Assembly (NCBI RefSeq): GCF_049999945.1 | Contig: NZ_JBLYUB010000033.1 | Span: forward strand, 1 to 64,000 | Direction of reading: 5' to 3' | DNA from: Planosporangium spinosum | GTDB taxonomy: Bacteria > Actinomycetota > Actinomycetes > Mycobacteriales > Micromonosporaceae | Length of the DNA stretch: 64,000 nt | Shown here: positions 1 through 7,883 of the stretch, in pieces | Layout of the letters: each line of letters begins with the position of its first letter | Numbering within the stretch: position 1 is the first letter of the stretch | The notes under the pieces: model-generated | The model's input: only the letters and a program-made list of their open reading frames with translations | What the model was told of the DNA's origin: nothing | The model's database searches: none | Translations under genes and position numbers: made by a program

Positions 1-10
1 GGGGCTCCGG

Positions 11-25
11 GGGGGCTCCGCCCCC
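11..25. terminator. GC-rich hairpin downstream of the GH27 gene
   Basis: Five G, a CTCCG loop and five C form a short hairpin just past the stop of the leftward GH27 gene, and a second GC-rich inverted repeat follows at about 27-45. It could be part of an intrinsic terminator. There is no T-tract, and the window edge cuts the context. Confidence 0.3.
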
Positions 26-59
26 GCCGCCCGGGGCGGGCCCCACCACGATCCGGAGC

Positions 60-1268
60 TCAGGAGCGGGCCACCCGGTACAGCACGGTGCCGTGCGACG
101 GGACCGAGGCGCGGATCGTGCCGCTCGTGGTCCGGCTCGACGTGCTCCACAGGTCCTTGAGCGTGTACGACGACGAGCCGCCCAACCCGATCTCGGCCGC
201 GCTGGTGCTGATCGTCGTGCCTGAGTCGGACTCGTTGAACAGGGCGACCGCCCGGTCGCCGTTCGCCAGTTGCTTGCTGTACACGGCCAGGCCGTTCGTC
301 CGCTTCACGAGGACGCCCTGCTTGCCGAGGCTGTCCTGGTCGACGGCGACCACGTCGCGGTTGGTCAGGATCGTGTACGTGGCGGGCGACGCCTTGCGCA
401 GGTCGGTTCCGATCAGCAGTGGTGCCGCCATGACGGCCCACAGGCTGAAGTGTGACCGGTACTCGGTGTCGGTGAGCTTGCCGTTGCCGACCTCGAGCAT
501 GTCCGGGTCGTTCCAGTGTCCCGGGCCGGCGTACTGTGCCAGCTTCTCGTTGGCGTGCAGGATGCTGATGATCTTCGACCAGTTGTCGCTGATGTCGCCG
601 GTGGTCCGCCACAGGTTGCCGACGTCGGCGCCCCACGTCCAGACCTTCGGGTCGGTGCGGCCCCACTCGCAGATGCTGTACACGATCGGGCGGCCGGTCG
701 CCTTGAGCGCGTCGCGCATCGCCGTGTACCGCGTCCGTGCGTCGACGCCCTGGTTGTTGCAGTTGTCGTACTTGAGGTAGTCGACGCCCCAGGACGCGAA
801 CAGGGCGGCGTCCTGCTTCTCGTGGCCGAGCCCGCCGGGGAAGCCGCCCGTACCGTTGCAGGTCTTCGTGCCGGCGCTGGTGTAGATACCGAACTTGAGA
901 CCCTTGCCGTGTACGTAGTCGGCGACCGCCTTGATGCCGTTCGGGAACCGGGTCCGGTCGGGTACCAGGTTGCCGTCCGGGTCGCGGGCCGGCTCGGCCC
1001 AGCAGTCGTCGATGTTGACGTAGCGGTACCCGGCGTCCCGCAGGCCCTTCGAGACGAACAGGTCGGCGATGCCCTTGATCATCGCCTCGTTGAAGTCGGA
1101 CCGGCAGCCGGTGGAGTTCCAGTTGTTGAAGCCCATCGGGGGCGTCCGTGCCAGGCCGTTTTCCAGGGCGGCGGCCGGGGGAGCGTCGAGGGTGGCGGCG
1201 ACGGCGGCGCCGGCCAGGGCGAGGCCCACGGCGGCGAGTGCCGATCCGAGCTTGCGGGGTCTGTGCAC
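60..1268 (-). CDS. secreted alpha-galactosidase, GH27
   Basis: Predicted exo-enzyme that removes terminal alpha-D-galactose from galactomannan or pectin side chains, outside the cell. The 402-residue protein has a signal peptide (about residues 1-35, ending in an Ala-rich cleavage region). The catalytic barrel starts at RTPPMGFNNWN. The nucleophile motif YLKYDNC places Asp168, and the RTTGDISDNW segment carries the likely acid/base Asp225. A beta-sandwich tail (about 310-402) closes the chain. The GTG start at 1266-1268 is chosen because an AGGAGG lies 6 bases upstream on the minus strand. There is no carbohydrate-binding module, unlike many actinobacterial relatives. The gene stands alone, 338 bp downstream of the GntR gene in the same direction. 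Confidence 0.93.
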   Translation of the reverse strand: MHRPRKLGSALAAVGLALAGAAVAATLDAPPAAALENGLARTPPMGFNNWNSTGCRSDFNEAMIKGIADLFVSKGLRDAGYRYVNIDDCWAEPARDPDGNLVPDRTRFPNGIKAVADYVHGKGLKFGIYTSAGTKTCNGTGGFPGGLGHEKQDAALFASWGVDYLKYDNCNNQGVDARTRYTAMRDALKATGRPIVYSICEWGRTDPKVWTWGADVGNLWRTTGDISDNWSKIISILHANEKLAQYAGPGHWNDPDMLEVGNGKLTDTEYRSHFSLWAVMAAPLLIGTDLRKASPATYTILTNRDVVAVDQDSLGKQGVLVKRTNGLAVYSKQLANGDRAVALFNESDSGTTISTSAAEIGLGGSSSYTLKDLWSTSSRTTSGTIRASVPSHGTVLYRVARS

Positions 1269-1606
1269 GCTGTGCCTCCTAGGGAAGTCGCGGCGGACGT
1301 GCGGAGTGGTCGCGCGTCCGGCGAAGCGGTGGCGGACGCGCCCGCGGACGTCATGCCGGACGCACCTCCGGCAGTCGCTGAGGGTGCGTCGCGCCGGTGC
1401 GGTACTCCTGGCAATGGGCGGGCGTGGGAACGGCGCGACCGGTCGGAGTGCGGGGAGCGCCCTTAGGCATTGACGCTTGTAATTTTCTTAGAAAGGTAGG
1501 ATGTTTAATGGGTGCGCGTCAATGGCGTTTCCCGGCCGGGCCGGCCCTCGGGCGACCTTCAGCCGGTCCGGCGTGACCACTGTCGGTCGGTCCTGCGAGC
1601 CGGCAC
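1269..1606. other. intergenic leader of the GH27 gene
   Basis: 338 bases without a gene. It carries the GH27 ribosome binding site (1275-1280) and an unusually AT-rich patch at about 1476-1508 with the palindrome listed separately. I see no convincing -35/-10 pair and no small reading frame with a ribosome binding site. Confidence 0.6.
1484..1494. promoter_or_regulatory. TTTCT-T-AGAAA palindrome upstream of GH27
   Basis: A perfect 5-bp inverted repeat around one base, inside the only AT-rich patch of the GH27 leader. Sites of the TTTCnnnGAAA type are typical operators for carbohydrate repressors in actinobacteria. It probably controls the GH27 gene, but the cognate regulator is not identifiable here. 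Confidence 0.45.
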
Positions 1607-2281
1607 TCAGTCGGCCCGGTGCGCCGACTCCAGGCGCCGTACCGACTGCCGGATGTGCTTGCGGAGCAGGCGTTCGGCGGTCTCCCCGGCGCCGGACTCG
1701 ACGGCCCGGAGGATCTCCGCGTGCTCGTCGTACTCGGCCTGCCAGGTGCGCCAGCGCTCCCACAGGAGGGCGACCGCGCCGAGCGCGGCCAGTTCCTGGA
1801 GCGCGTCGAGCTGGCCGACGACGATCTCGTTGCCGCAGTGGGCGTACAGCGCGCGGTGGAACCGCCGGTTGGCCAGGCTGAGCTGGACGTGGTCGGGCTC
1901 GGGCGGGTGGCGGCGCGCCTCGTCGAGCGCCGCGCGGGCGGCGCTGACGGCCGCGGGTGCGCCTGTGTCGCGTACCGTCCGGGCCGCCGCCCACGGCTCC
2001 AGCAGCAGGCGCACCTCGTACGTCCGGCGGACGTCCTCGACGCCGACCGCGCGCACCACGGCGCCCCGGTTGGGGGTGACCGTCACCAGGCCGGTCGCCG
2101 CGAGGGTGATCAGCGCCTCCCGTACCGGCGTCTTCGACACCCCGAGCTGTTCGGCGATCCGGCGTTCGACGAGCGTCTCGCCGGGGGCGAGGCGGCCGCC
2201 GAGGATCGCCTCCCGTAGAGCGTCGACGACCAGGTCCGACGTCGTGGTCGAGCGGGGCAGTGGTGGCAGGACAGGTGGCAT
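1607..2281 (-). CDS. GntR-family regulator, FCD (FadR) subfamily
   Basis: DNA-binding repressor of about the usual length (224 residues). The N-terminal winged helix (about 12-78) contains the family signature LGVSKTPVREAL. The all-helical FCD ligand domain (about 85-215) has the expected Arg, Asp and His positions for binding a metal and a small carboxylate, for example in the stretch ANRRFHRALYAHCGN. Thirty-five bases before its start lies CTGGTATACCAG (2316-2327), and the same core occurs before the lyase gene at 3549. It therefore probably controls itself, the kdu remnant and the lyase, with a sugar acid as inducer. The ligand is inferred from the neighbours only. Confidence 0.9.
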   Translation of the reverse strand: MPPVLPPLPRSTTTSDLVVDALREAILGGRLAPGETLVERRIAEQLGVSKTPVREALITLAATGLVTVTPNRGAVVRAVGVEDVRRTYEVRLLLEPWAAARTVRDTGAPAAVSAARAALDEARRHPPEPDHVQLSLANRRFHRALYAHCGNEIVVGQLDALQELAALGAVALLWERWRTWQAEYDEHAEILRAVESGAGETAERLLRKHIRQSVRRLESAHRAD

Positions 2282-2315
2282 CGAATTCCGTCCAACGGAA
2301 AGGCTTCCCGCGATA

Positions 2316-2327
2316 CTGGTATACCAG
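2316..2327. promoter_or_regulatory. GntR operator CTGGTATACCAG
   Basis: Perfect 12-bp palindrome between the divergent GntR gene and the kdu remnant. The core TGGTATACCA is of the FadR-type class and is repeated exactly at 3511-3520. Position and sharing make autoregulation plus control of the rightward genes likely. Confidence 0.75.
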
Positions 2328-2457
2328 CGGCTTGGGTGCGAATGTACACCTGCCGCGATTTCATCGGATGTCTATCCGTCGATGAATTCGGTGGCGGTAC
2401 GACGGGCGCCGTCCGCGGCGGGGGAGCGGACGGCCACGCCACGCGAAGGAGACCGAC

Positions 2458-2658
2458 GTGGACATCCGGCATGCCACGCACCCGGACGAGCTGCGGGCCG
2501 GTGGCGCCCGCGAGGCTGAGATCCAGGCGCGCATCCCGGCCGGCCGGTGGGCCGAGTCCGCGGACATCGCGGGCCCGGTGGTGTTCCCGGCATCGGCGGC
2601 CGCGGATTACGTACACGGTCATGTACTCGTGGTGGATGGTGGGTGGATGGCGAGATGA
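2458..2658 (+). pseudogene. kduI'-'kduD deletion fusion (66 codons)
   Basis: A short reading frame with an intact start region (AAGGAG then GTG at 2458). Residues 1-13, MDIRHATHPDELR, look like the start of KduI, the 5-keto-4-deoxyuronate isomerase. From about residue 17 onward it reads like the last 50 residues of KduD, 2-deoxy-D-gluconate 3-dehydrogenase (motifs RIPAGRW, DIAGPVVF, YVHGHVLVVDGGW). The catalytic parts of both enzymes are missing, so neither activity can remain. One internal deletion through a kduI-kduD operon explains the structure, with the junction near the LRA at residues 12-14. It sits under the GntR operator and overlaps the IclR gene (ATGA). Recognition of the 13-residue KduI part is from memory of the family. 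Confidence 0.72.
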
Positions 2659-3431
2659 ACAGAACCGGGTCGCCCTCGGCGATCGCGAAGGTGGTGGCGG
2701 TGGCGGAGGCGCTCACCGAACACCGGCGGCTGTCCCGGATCGCGCAGGTCACCGGGCTGCCGATCTCGACGGTGCACCGGATCCTCCAGGAGCTGGTGTC
2801 GCAGGGATGGGTACGCGAGGGCGAGGAGCGCGACTACATGCTCGGCCCCGGCCTGCTCCGGCTCGCCGGCCGCGCCGCCGACGACTCCGACCTCGCCCGG
2901 GCGGCCCGCCCGGCACTGCGCGCGCTGGGGGAGCGCAGCGGGTACACCGTCCACTTCGGAGTACGTCAGGGCGACGAGGCGGTGTACGTGGACAAGCTCG
3001 AAGGGCGCGGCGCGTACGGGATGCGCTCGCGCATCGGTGCCATGCTGCCCCTGCACTGCACCGCCATCGGCAAGGCGATCCTCGCGGCGCTGCCGGAGGA
3101 GGACGTGCGTCTGATCGCCGCCCGTACCGGCCTGCCCCGGCGGATGCCACGCACGTTGACGGCGACGGACGCGCTGCTGGCCAACCTCGCCACCGTTCGC
3201 GCCCGGGGCTGGGCGCTCGACGACGAGGAGAACGCGACCCGGGTGCGCTGCGTCGGGGCGGTCGTCATCGACCATCGCGGGGAGCCGATCGGCGCGGTCA
3301 GCGTCTCCGGACTCAGTGTCGACCTGGGCCGCGTACAGGTCGCCCGGCTGGCTCCGATGGTGGTCCGTACCGCTCGCGAGGTGTCCGCGGCGCTCGGTGC
3401 GCGTGGCCTGAGCGGCGTGCGTCCCGCCTGA
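2655..3431 (+). CDS. IclR-family transcriptional regulator
   Basis: 258-residue regulator with the standard layout: an N-terminal winged helix (about 5-65; LPISTVHRILQELVSQGWV) and a C-terminal effector domain (about 75-250; motifs LPLHCTAIGKAILA and GAVSVSGL). ATG at 2655 overlaps the stop of the kdu fusion (ATGA), so it is translationally coupled to the remnant and probably co-transcribed from the GntR-controlled promoter. KdgR, the classical regulator of pectin and uronate catabolism, belongs to this family, which fits the lost kdu genes upstream. With the operon destroyed, its remaining targets are unknown. Ligand inferred, family certain. Confidence 0.9.
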   Translation: MNRTGSPSAIAKVVAVAEALTEHRRLSRIAQVTGLPISTVHRILQELVSQGWVREGEERDYMLGPGLLRLAGRAADDSDLARAARPALRALGERSGYTVHFGVRQGDEAVYVDKLEGRGAYGMRSRIGAMLPLHCTAIGKAILAALPEEDVRLIAARTGLPRRMPRTLTATDALLANLATVRARGWALDDEENATRVRCVGAVVIDHRGEPIGAVSVSGLSVDLGRVQVARLAPMVVRTAREVSAALGARGLSGVRPA

Positions 3432-3510
3432 CCGGGTGTCGGCCGGGCCGCGCAGCGCCCACCGGGCGTCCCTGATCCGCCGGGTACCCCTGCCGATCGA
3501 CCCGCGTCTT

Positions 3511-3520
3511 TGGTATACCA
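3511..3520. promoter_or_regulatory. second GntR operator TGGTATACCA
   Basis: Exact copy of the core of the operator at 2316-2327, extended by GATACCA to the right. It lies 28 bases before the start of the DapA-like lyase gene, where a bound repressor would block transcription. This ties that gene to the GntR regulator at 1607-2281. Confidence 0.72.
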
Positions 3521-3548
3521 GATACCACGCGTTGAACAGGAGTGGCTG

Positions 3549-4448
3549 ATGTCCCACCACCAACAGGTCAGGCGGGCGCTGGAGTCCGTCGTCGCGATCA
3601 CCGTCACGCCCTTCGACGAAGCCGGCGCGGTGGACGTCGACGCGTACGCGAAGGTGCTCACCCGATACGTCGACGCCGGTGTCGAGACGGTCACCCCCAA
3701 CGGCAACACCAGCGAGTTCTACTCGCTCGACCCCGACGAGCTGACCCTGGGCCTGCGGATCACCACGGCCGCCGTGGCCGACCGGGCGACGGTCGTCGCC
3801 GGCGTGGGGTACGACGTCGCGCGCGCCGTACGGATGGCGCGGGAGGCCGCCGACGCCGGCGCGCACGCCGTCATGGTGCACCAGCCGGTGCACCCGTACC
3901 AGTCGACCGAGGGGTGGGTCGCCTACCACCACGCGATCGCCGAGGCCGTGCCCGACCTGGGGGTGGTGCCGTACGTGCGCAGCCCGCTGGTCACCGCCGG
4001 CGCGTTCGTCGCCCTCGCCGACGCGTGCCCCAACGTGGTCGGCGTCAAGTACGCCGTGCCCGACCCGCTCGCGCTGCCGGGGCTGGTCGCGGCGGTCGGT
4101 GCCGGCCGGCTGGTGTGGGTGTGCGGGCTGGCCGAGACGTGGGCGCCGTACTTCTGGCTCGGCGGCGCGCGTGGCTTCACCTCCGGTCTGGTCAACGTCG
4201 CACCGCAACCGTCACTGGACCTGCTGGCGCACCTGCGCGCTGGTGAGTACGAGGCGGCGATGGCGGTGTGGGCACGGCTCAAGCCGTTCGAGGACCTGCG
4301 CGCCCGCAACGGGAACGCGGCCAACGTGTCGGCGGTCAAGGAGGCGCTGGCCCAGCTCGGGCTGTGCCGGCGGGCGGTACGGCCGCCGATCGGCGAGGTC
4401 TCGGCGGCGGAGCGCGACGAGGTGGCCGCGTTCCTCGCCGCTCTTTAG
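3549..4448 (+). CDS. DapA-superfamily lyase/aldolase (sugar-acid type)
   Basis: 299-residue class I aldolase-fold protein of the dihydrodipicolinate synthase superfamily, cytoplasmic. The Schiff-base lysine is in VVGVKYA and the proton-relay tyrosine in GVVPYVRS. The substrate loop reads NGNTSEFYSL, as in relatives acting on 2-keto-3-deoxy sugar acids or 5-dehydro-4-deoxyglucarate rather than lysine biosynthesis enzymes. ATG at 3549 is chosen for AGGAG at 3538-3542; an in-frame upstream start would lie inside the operator. Sharing an operator with the kdu remnant suggests the lower step of uronate breakdown, such as a 2-keto-3-deoxygluconate aldolase or a dehydratase. The exact reaction cannot be read from sequence. 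Confidence 0.85.
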   Translation: MSHHQQVRRALESVVAITVTPFDEAGAVDVDAYAKVLTRYVDAGVETVTPNGNTSEFYSLDPDELTLGLRITTAAVADRATVVAGVGYDVARAVRMAREAADAGAHAVMVHQPVHPYQSTEGWVAYHHAIAEAVPDLGVVPYVRSPLVTAGAFVALADACPNVVGVKYAVPDPLALPGLVAAVGAGRLVWVCGLAETWAPYFWLGGARGFTSGLVNVAPQPSLDLLAHLRAGEYEAAMAVWARLKPFEDLRARNGNAANVSAVKEALAQLGLCRRAVRPPIGEVSAAERDEVAAFLAAL

Positions 4449-4455
4449 CGCCCCG

Positions 4456-4503
4456 GATCCTGGACACGTGTGCCGCCTATGGCCGGCGCGCGTGTCCAGG
4501 ATC
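4456..4503. terminator. intergenic hairpin, family B copy 1
   Basis: Thirteen-base perfect arms (4456-4468 and 4491-4503) around a GC-rich centre, between the convergent lyase and GH105 genes. The central TGTGCCGCCTAT and flanking TGGACACG/CGTGTCCA recur at 7816-7867 and, degraded, at 57466-57503. It probably acts as a bidirectional terminator, and it belongs to a repeated family. Confidence 0.7.
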
Positions 4504-4517
4504 GTGGAGGGGACGGG

Positions 4518-5690
4518 CTAGCGTGCCAGCTGTTCGTTCATGATGAGGAACGCGCCCAGGCCGTGCAGGTCGTTGGTCTTGCGCGGGCGGGCCAGGTAGT
4601 ACGCCTGGTCGCCGACGTTGGTGCCGATGCAGATCTCGCGGACGTCACCGGTCGACGACACCCGGGCGAGCACACCCCGGTACCCCTTGTCGGCCACCGG
4701 CCGGTAACTCGCGTCGACGTAGCCCCGCTGTACCGCACGCGAGATCGTGTACGTGTACATGCTCGAGCAGGACGTCTCGGTGAAGTTGCCGGACAGGCCC
4801 GCCTCGGGCACGAGTTGGAACCAGCGCCCGCTGGCCGGGTCCTGGTACTTCTTGAACGCCGCGACGAGGGTGCGGATGTGGTCGACGAGGTCGGCGCGAC
4901 CGGGCTGGTTCGCCGGTACGATCTCGAGCGCCTCGATGGTGGCCATGCTGTACCAGCCGATCGCGCGGCACCACGACTCCGGTGCCTGTCCGGTCGTCTT
5001 GTTCGCCCACGACTGGGACCTCGACTCGTCGTACGCGTGCCGCAGCAGCCCGGTCTTCGGGTCGTACAGGTGCGACCAGTAGATGTTCAGATTGCGTACG
5101 GTCTCGGCATTGGCGTAGTCGGCCTCGCCCACGACCTGGCCGTAGTGCAGCAGGAACGGCAGCACCATGTACACCCCGTCGGCCCAGAGTTGGTTCTGCC
5201 GGCTGGTGGCGTGCCAGAAGGCGCCGGGGTTGCCGTCGTTTCTCGTCCGTGGATAGGTCTTGAGGCGGTTGCGGATCTGCGTCGCCGCGGTCCGGTACTT
5301 CGTGGCGCCGGTCTCGGCGTACAGCGCGAGCAGCACGGTGCCGGACTGCATCGAGTCCAGGTTGTTGAAGCTGCGGGACATGTTTCCGCTCGAGTCGACG
5401 AAGCGGTCGGCCCACGCCCTCATGTACGACAGGTACTTCGGGTCGTGCGTGCGCTGGTAGACCAGGTACGTGCCGTACAGGAAGAGGCCCTGGGTGTAGC
5501 CCCAGCCGCCGAGTTCGGTCGGCGAGGCGCGATTCTCCTGGGCGTCGGCCACCAGCGTCGAGTAGTCGACCGCGGACGTCGACCCGTCGACAGAGGCGGT
5601 GGCAGTGGTGGCGGCGGCGACCACCAGGGCCAGGGTCAGGGTGGCGGTGGGCAGCGCCCGCCCGGCCATCCATCGGAGGTTTAACGACAT
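4518..5690 (-). CDS. secreted GH105 unsaturated rhamnogalacturonyl hydrolase
   Basis: Hydrolyses the unsaturated uronic acid left at the end of pectin (rhamnogalacturonan) fragments by lyases, giving the keto-uronate that KduI and KduD would process. The 390-residue protein has a signal peptide (about 1-33) and an (alpha/alpha)6 barrel. Motifs fitting YteR/YesR enzymes include GGWGYTQGLFLYG, NQLWADGVYMVLPFL with the expected catalytic Asp171, and SWCRAIGWYSMATIEALE. It is divergent from the GH29-like gene with a 347-bp shared control region. Export is somewhat unusual, since many family members are cytoplasmic. Its product path ends at the deleted kduI-kduD genes. Confidence 0.9.
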   Translation of the reverse strand: MSLNLRWMAGRALPTATLTLALVVAAATTATASVDGSTSAVDYSTLVADAQENRASPTELGGWGYTQGLFLYGTYLVYQRTHDPKYLSYMRAWADRFVDSSGNMSRSFNNLDSMQSGTVLLALYAETGATKYRTAATQIRNRLKTYPRTRNDGNPGAFWHATSRQNQLWADGVYMVLPFLLHYGQVVGEADYANAETVRNLNIYWSHLYDPKTGLLRHAYDESRSQSWANKTTGQAPESWCRAIGWYSMATIEALEIVPANQPGRADLVDHIRTLVAAFKKYQDPASGRWFQLVPEAGLSGNFTETSCSSMYTYTISRAVQRGYVDASYRPVADKGYRGVLARVSSTGDVREICIGTNVGDQAYYLARPRKTNDLHGLGAFLIMNEQLAR

Positions 5691-6037
5691 CGGTACGCGC
5701 TCCTTTCCGGCGTTGCCGGTGGTGGCGGAGGGGCTGGACGTCCGTAGTGGACGGACCGGCGACGAACGGTCTATCGGCTGGTCAACCGCCCCGGCGTCGC
5801 TCGTGTGCGGCTTCTCCGCCAGGTGGTAGAGGAGATGCCCGTACCTTGACGGGGCATCGAAGTGATCCTATGTTTTCTGGCAAGTTTCTGAACAGGTCCG
5901 CCGGCACGTTCTCCCGCCTGACGGGCGACATACCGCCACCGGCGACGCCGACGTCACGGTGACACCCATACCTGCCGGTGCCCGGCGACACCCCGTGCCG
6001 GCCGGTGCACCCGGTACGACCGGAAAGAGGCAGCTAC
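5691..6037. other. divergent control region between GH105 and GH29-like genes
   Basis: 347 bases holding a good rightward promoter (listed separately) and an AT-richer stretch at 5868-5893 with two TTTCTG-like repeats after the -10 box. I see no small gene. For the leftward GH105 gene I find no clear promoter. Confidence 0.5.
5846..5874 (+). promoter_or_regulatory. sigma-70 type promoter for the GH29-like gene
   Basis: TTGACG at 5846-5851, 17-base spacer, TATGTT at 5869-5874. Both hexamers are close to the housekeeping consensus. Transcription would start near 5881, giving a leader of about 155 bases before the ATG at 6038. Confidence 0.6.
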
Positions 6038-7804
6038 ATGGCGAGACTCAGAGCAACGGGTACCCGGTGGCGCCGCGCCGCCACGGGTGCCGTGGTGGCC
6101 GCCGTCGCCACCCTCGTCGCGATGGCGGGTGCCGTGCCGGCGCACGCCGACGTCGTCAACCCCCGGCAGACCTGGCTGCGCAACGCCACCGGCGGCCTGT
6201 TCCTGCACTGGGGCATGCGCACGTCCCCCGGCTACACGAGCTGTACGGCCTGGGAGAACGCGGTCACCAGCGGAGGCTGGAGCGCGGACTACTGGGTACG
6301 GGAGGCGCAGAAGCTGCACACCCAGTACATCGTGCTCGCCACGATGCACAGCCGGCTCGGGTACGCGCGGCCGTACCCGTCGAAGATCCCCGGCTCCTGC
6401 GCGACCAGGCGCGACTTCCTCGGCGAACTGATCGCCGCGGCCAAGGCCAAGGGGCTGAAGGTCGTCTACTACCAGACCGACGACCCGCAGTGGCACGACG
6501 AGGGCGGCCACGAGTGGCTCGACTCGGCCGCCTACTCGACGTACGCCGGGCACACCGTGGACCTGACCACCCGGCCCGGCTTCGGGGAATTCAGCTACAA
6601 ACTGTTCTTCGAGATGATGAGCCGGTACCCCGACCTCGCCGGCTTCTGGATCGACAACGACAACGCGTACTGGGAGGACCACAACCTCTACCAGCAGATC
6701 CATCAGCAGCGCCCGGACATGTTGCTGACCAACAACAACGAGGACACGCCCGAGATGGACGTCGTCAGCAACGAGCAGAAGACCGGCATGACCCCGGCCT
6801 ACGACTACCCGCAGGCGGTGTGGACGGCGCAGCCGCGCATCGTCGAGGCCGACTACAAGCTGCCCAGCAGCGGCGCGTGGTGGTACAGCGGCAGCGACTC
6901 CAGCGTCGACTACACGCTCACGCTCGGCCGGTTCGTCATGAACGCCGGCTCGTCGATCAAGTCGCTGGAGGACGAGCAGGCGATGGTGAACGGGAAGTTC
7001 CCGTCCAAACAGGTGGCATTCAACAACTTCGCCGACACCTACCTCGGCGCGATCTGGGAGTCGCTCGGCGGCACCGAGGGCGGCGGCTTCCTGCACGGCG
7101 GCATGCCGGGCGGCTTCTGGAACGACGGCGCGCACGGCGCGACCACGATCAGCCGGAGCAACCCGAACCTCCAGTACATCCACGTCGTCACCCGGCCCAG
7201 CGGCAGCGTGCTGAAGGTCCGCGACGCCGGGTACCACGTCACGAAGGTGACCGACCTGCGCACCGGGGCGGCCCGCACGTTCAGTCAGGCGAACGGTGTA
7301 CTGACGATCAACAACAGCAGCTGGGACTCCTACGACACGGTGTTCAAGGTCGAGACGACCGCCGGCCGGGTGGGCGTGTACTCCGGCGTCAAGGCGTCGG
7401 CGTCCACGGGTACCGCCGCCAACCTCGTCGACGGCGACTACGCGAAGTACTGGTCCAACAACAAGACCGTGCCGGCGACCGTGACGCTGGACCTGGGATC
7501 GGCGAAGCGGGTCGAGTACCTGGGCATCAACCAGCATGAGGACTCGGTCAGCTACGAGCGCTCCTCGACCGAGCAGTCGGCCCGCATCAAGGGCTACTCG
7601 GTCGCGGTCAGCACGAACGGCAGCAGCTGGACGACCGTGAAGAGCGGCACGCTGCCGAGCCACCGGGGCGCCCAGTTCATCGACCTCAACGTGGCGTCGG
7701 CCCGGTACGTCCGGCTGACGATGAACGGCACCTGGGCCACGGCCGGCAACTCGAAGAACCGGATCGGTATCGATGAGCTGTGGGTCGCCGGCGGCTACGC
7801 CTGA
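6038..7804 (+). CDS. secreted GH29-like (alpha-L-fucosidase-like) protein with discoidin domain
   Basis: Predicted secreted glycosidase, 588 residues. ATG at 6038 follows GAAAGAGG. A signal peptide (about 1-38) ends at AHA. The catalytic barrel begins with GLFLHWG, the GH29 hallmark, and a candidate nucleophile region reads LAGFWIDND. A beta-sandwich follows, then a C-terminal F5/8 type C (discoidin, CBM32-like) module over about the last 150 residues. Sequence outside the hallmark is divergent, so the true substrate (fucose or another deoxy or pentose sugar) is open. The fucose-degrading operon 3 kb downstream supports L-fucose release as the role. Confidence 0.8.
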   Translation: MARLRATGTRWRRAATGAVVAAVATLVAMAGAVPAHADVVNPRQTWLRNATGGLFLHWGMRTSPGYTSCTAWENAVTSGGWSADYWVREAQKLHTQYIVLATMHSRLGYARPYPSKIPGSCATRRDFLGELIAAAKAKGLKVVYYQTDDPQWHDEGGHEWLDSAAYSTYAGHTVDLTTRPGFGEFSYKLFFEMMSRYPDLAGFWIDNDNAYWEDHNLYQQIHQQRPDMLLTNNNEDTPEMDVVSNEQKTGMTPAYDYPQAVWTAQPRIVEADYKLPSSGAWWYSGSDSSVDYTLTLGRFVMNAGSSIKSLEDEQAMVNGKFPSKQVAFNNFADTYLGAIWESLGGTEGGGFLHGGMPGGFWNDGAHGATTISRSNPNLQYIHVVTRPSGSVLKVRDAGYHVTKVTDLRTGAARTFSQANGVLTINNSSWDSYDTVFKVETTAGRVGVYSGVKASASTGTAANLVDGDYAKYWSNNKTVPATVTLDLGSAKRVEYLGINQHEDSVSYERSSTEQSARIKGYSVAVSTNGSSWTTVKSGTLPSHRGAQFIDLNVASARYVRLTMNGTWATAGNSKNRIGIDELWVAGGYA

Positions 7805-7815
7805 TCCCACCTGCC

Positions 7816-7867
7816 GCGATCTTGGACACGTGTGCCGCCTATCGCCGGCACGCGTGTCCAAAATCGC
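7816..7867. terminator. intergenic hairpin, family B copy 2
   Basis: Long inverted repeat (about 22 bp per arm with one mismatch and one wobble) just after the GH29-like stop. It shares the TGGACACG-TGTGCCGCCTAT core with the copy at 4456-4503. It sits between two rightward genes and so probably terminates the GH29-like transcript before bioA. Confidence 0.72.
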
Positions 7868-7883
7868 AGGTAGCGTGTGCCGG

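Noticed and set aside
1501..1881. Rightward frames opposite the GntR gene and many long frames opposite other genes
   Set aside because: They are antisense shadows created by high-GC codon bias; no ribosome sites and the composition is Arg/Pro/Gly-rich without domains.
7773..7883. Extended N-terminus of BioA
   Set aside because: The in-frame extension comes from the intergenic hairpin and does not resemble BioA proteins; GTG at 7884 fits the family start.
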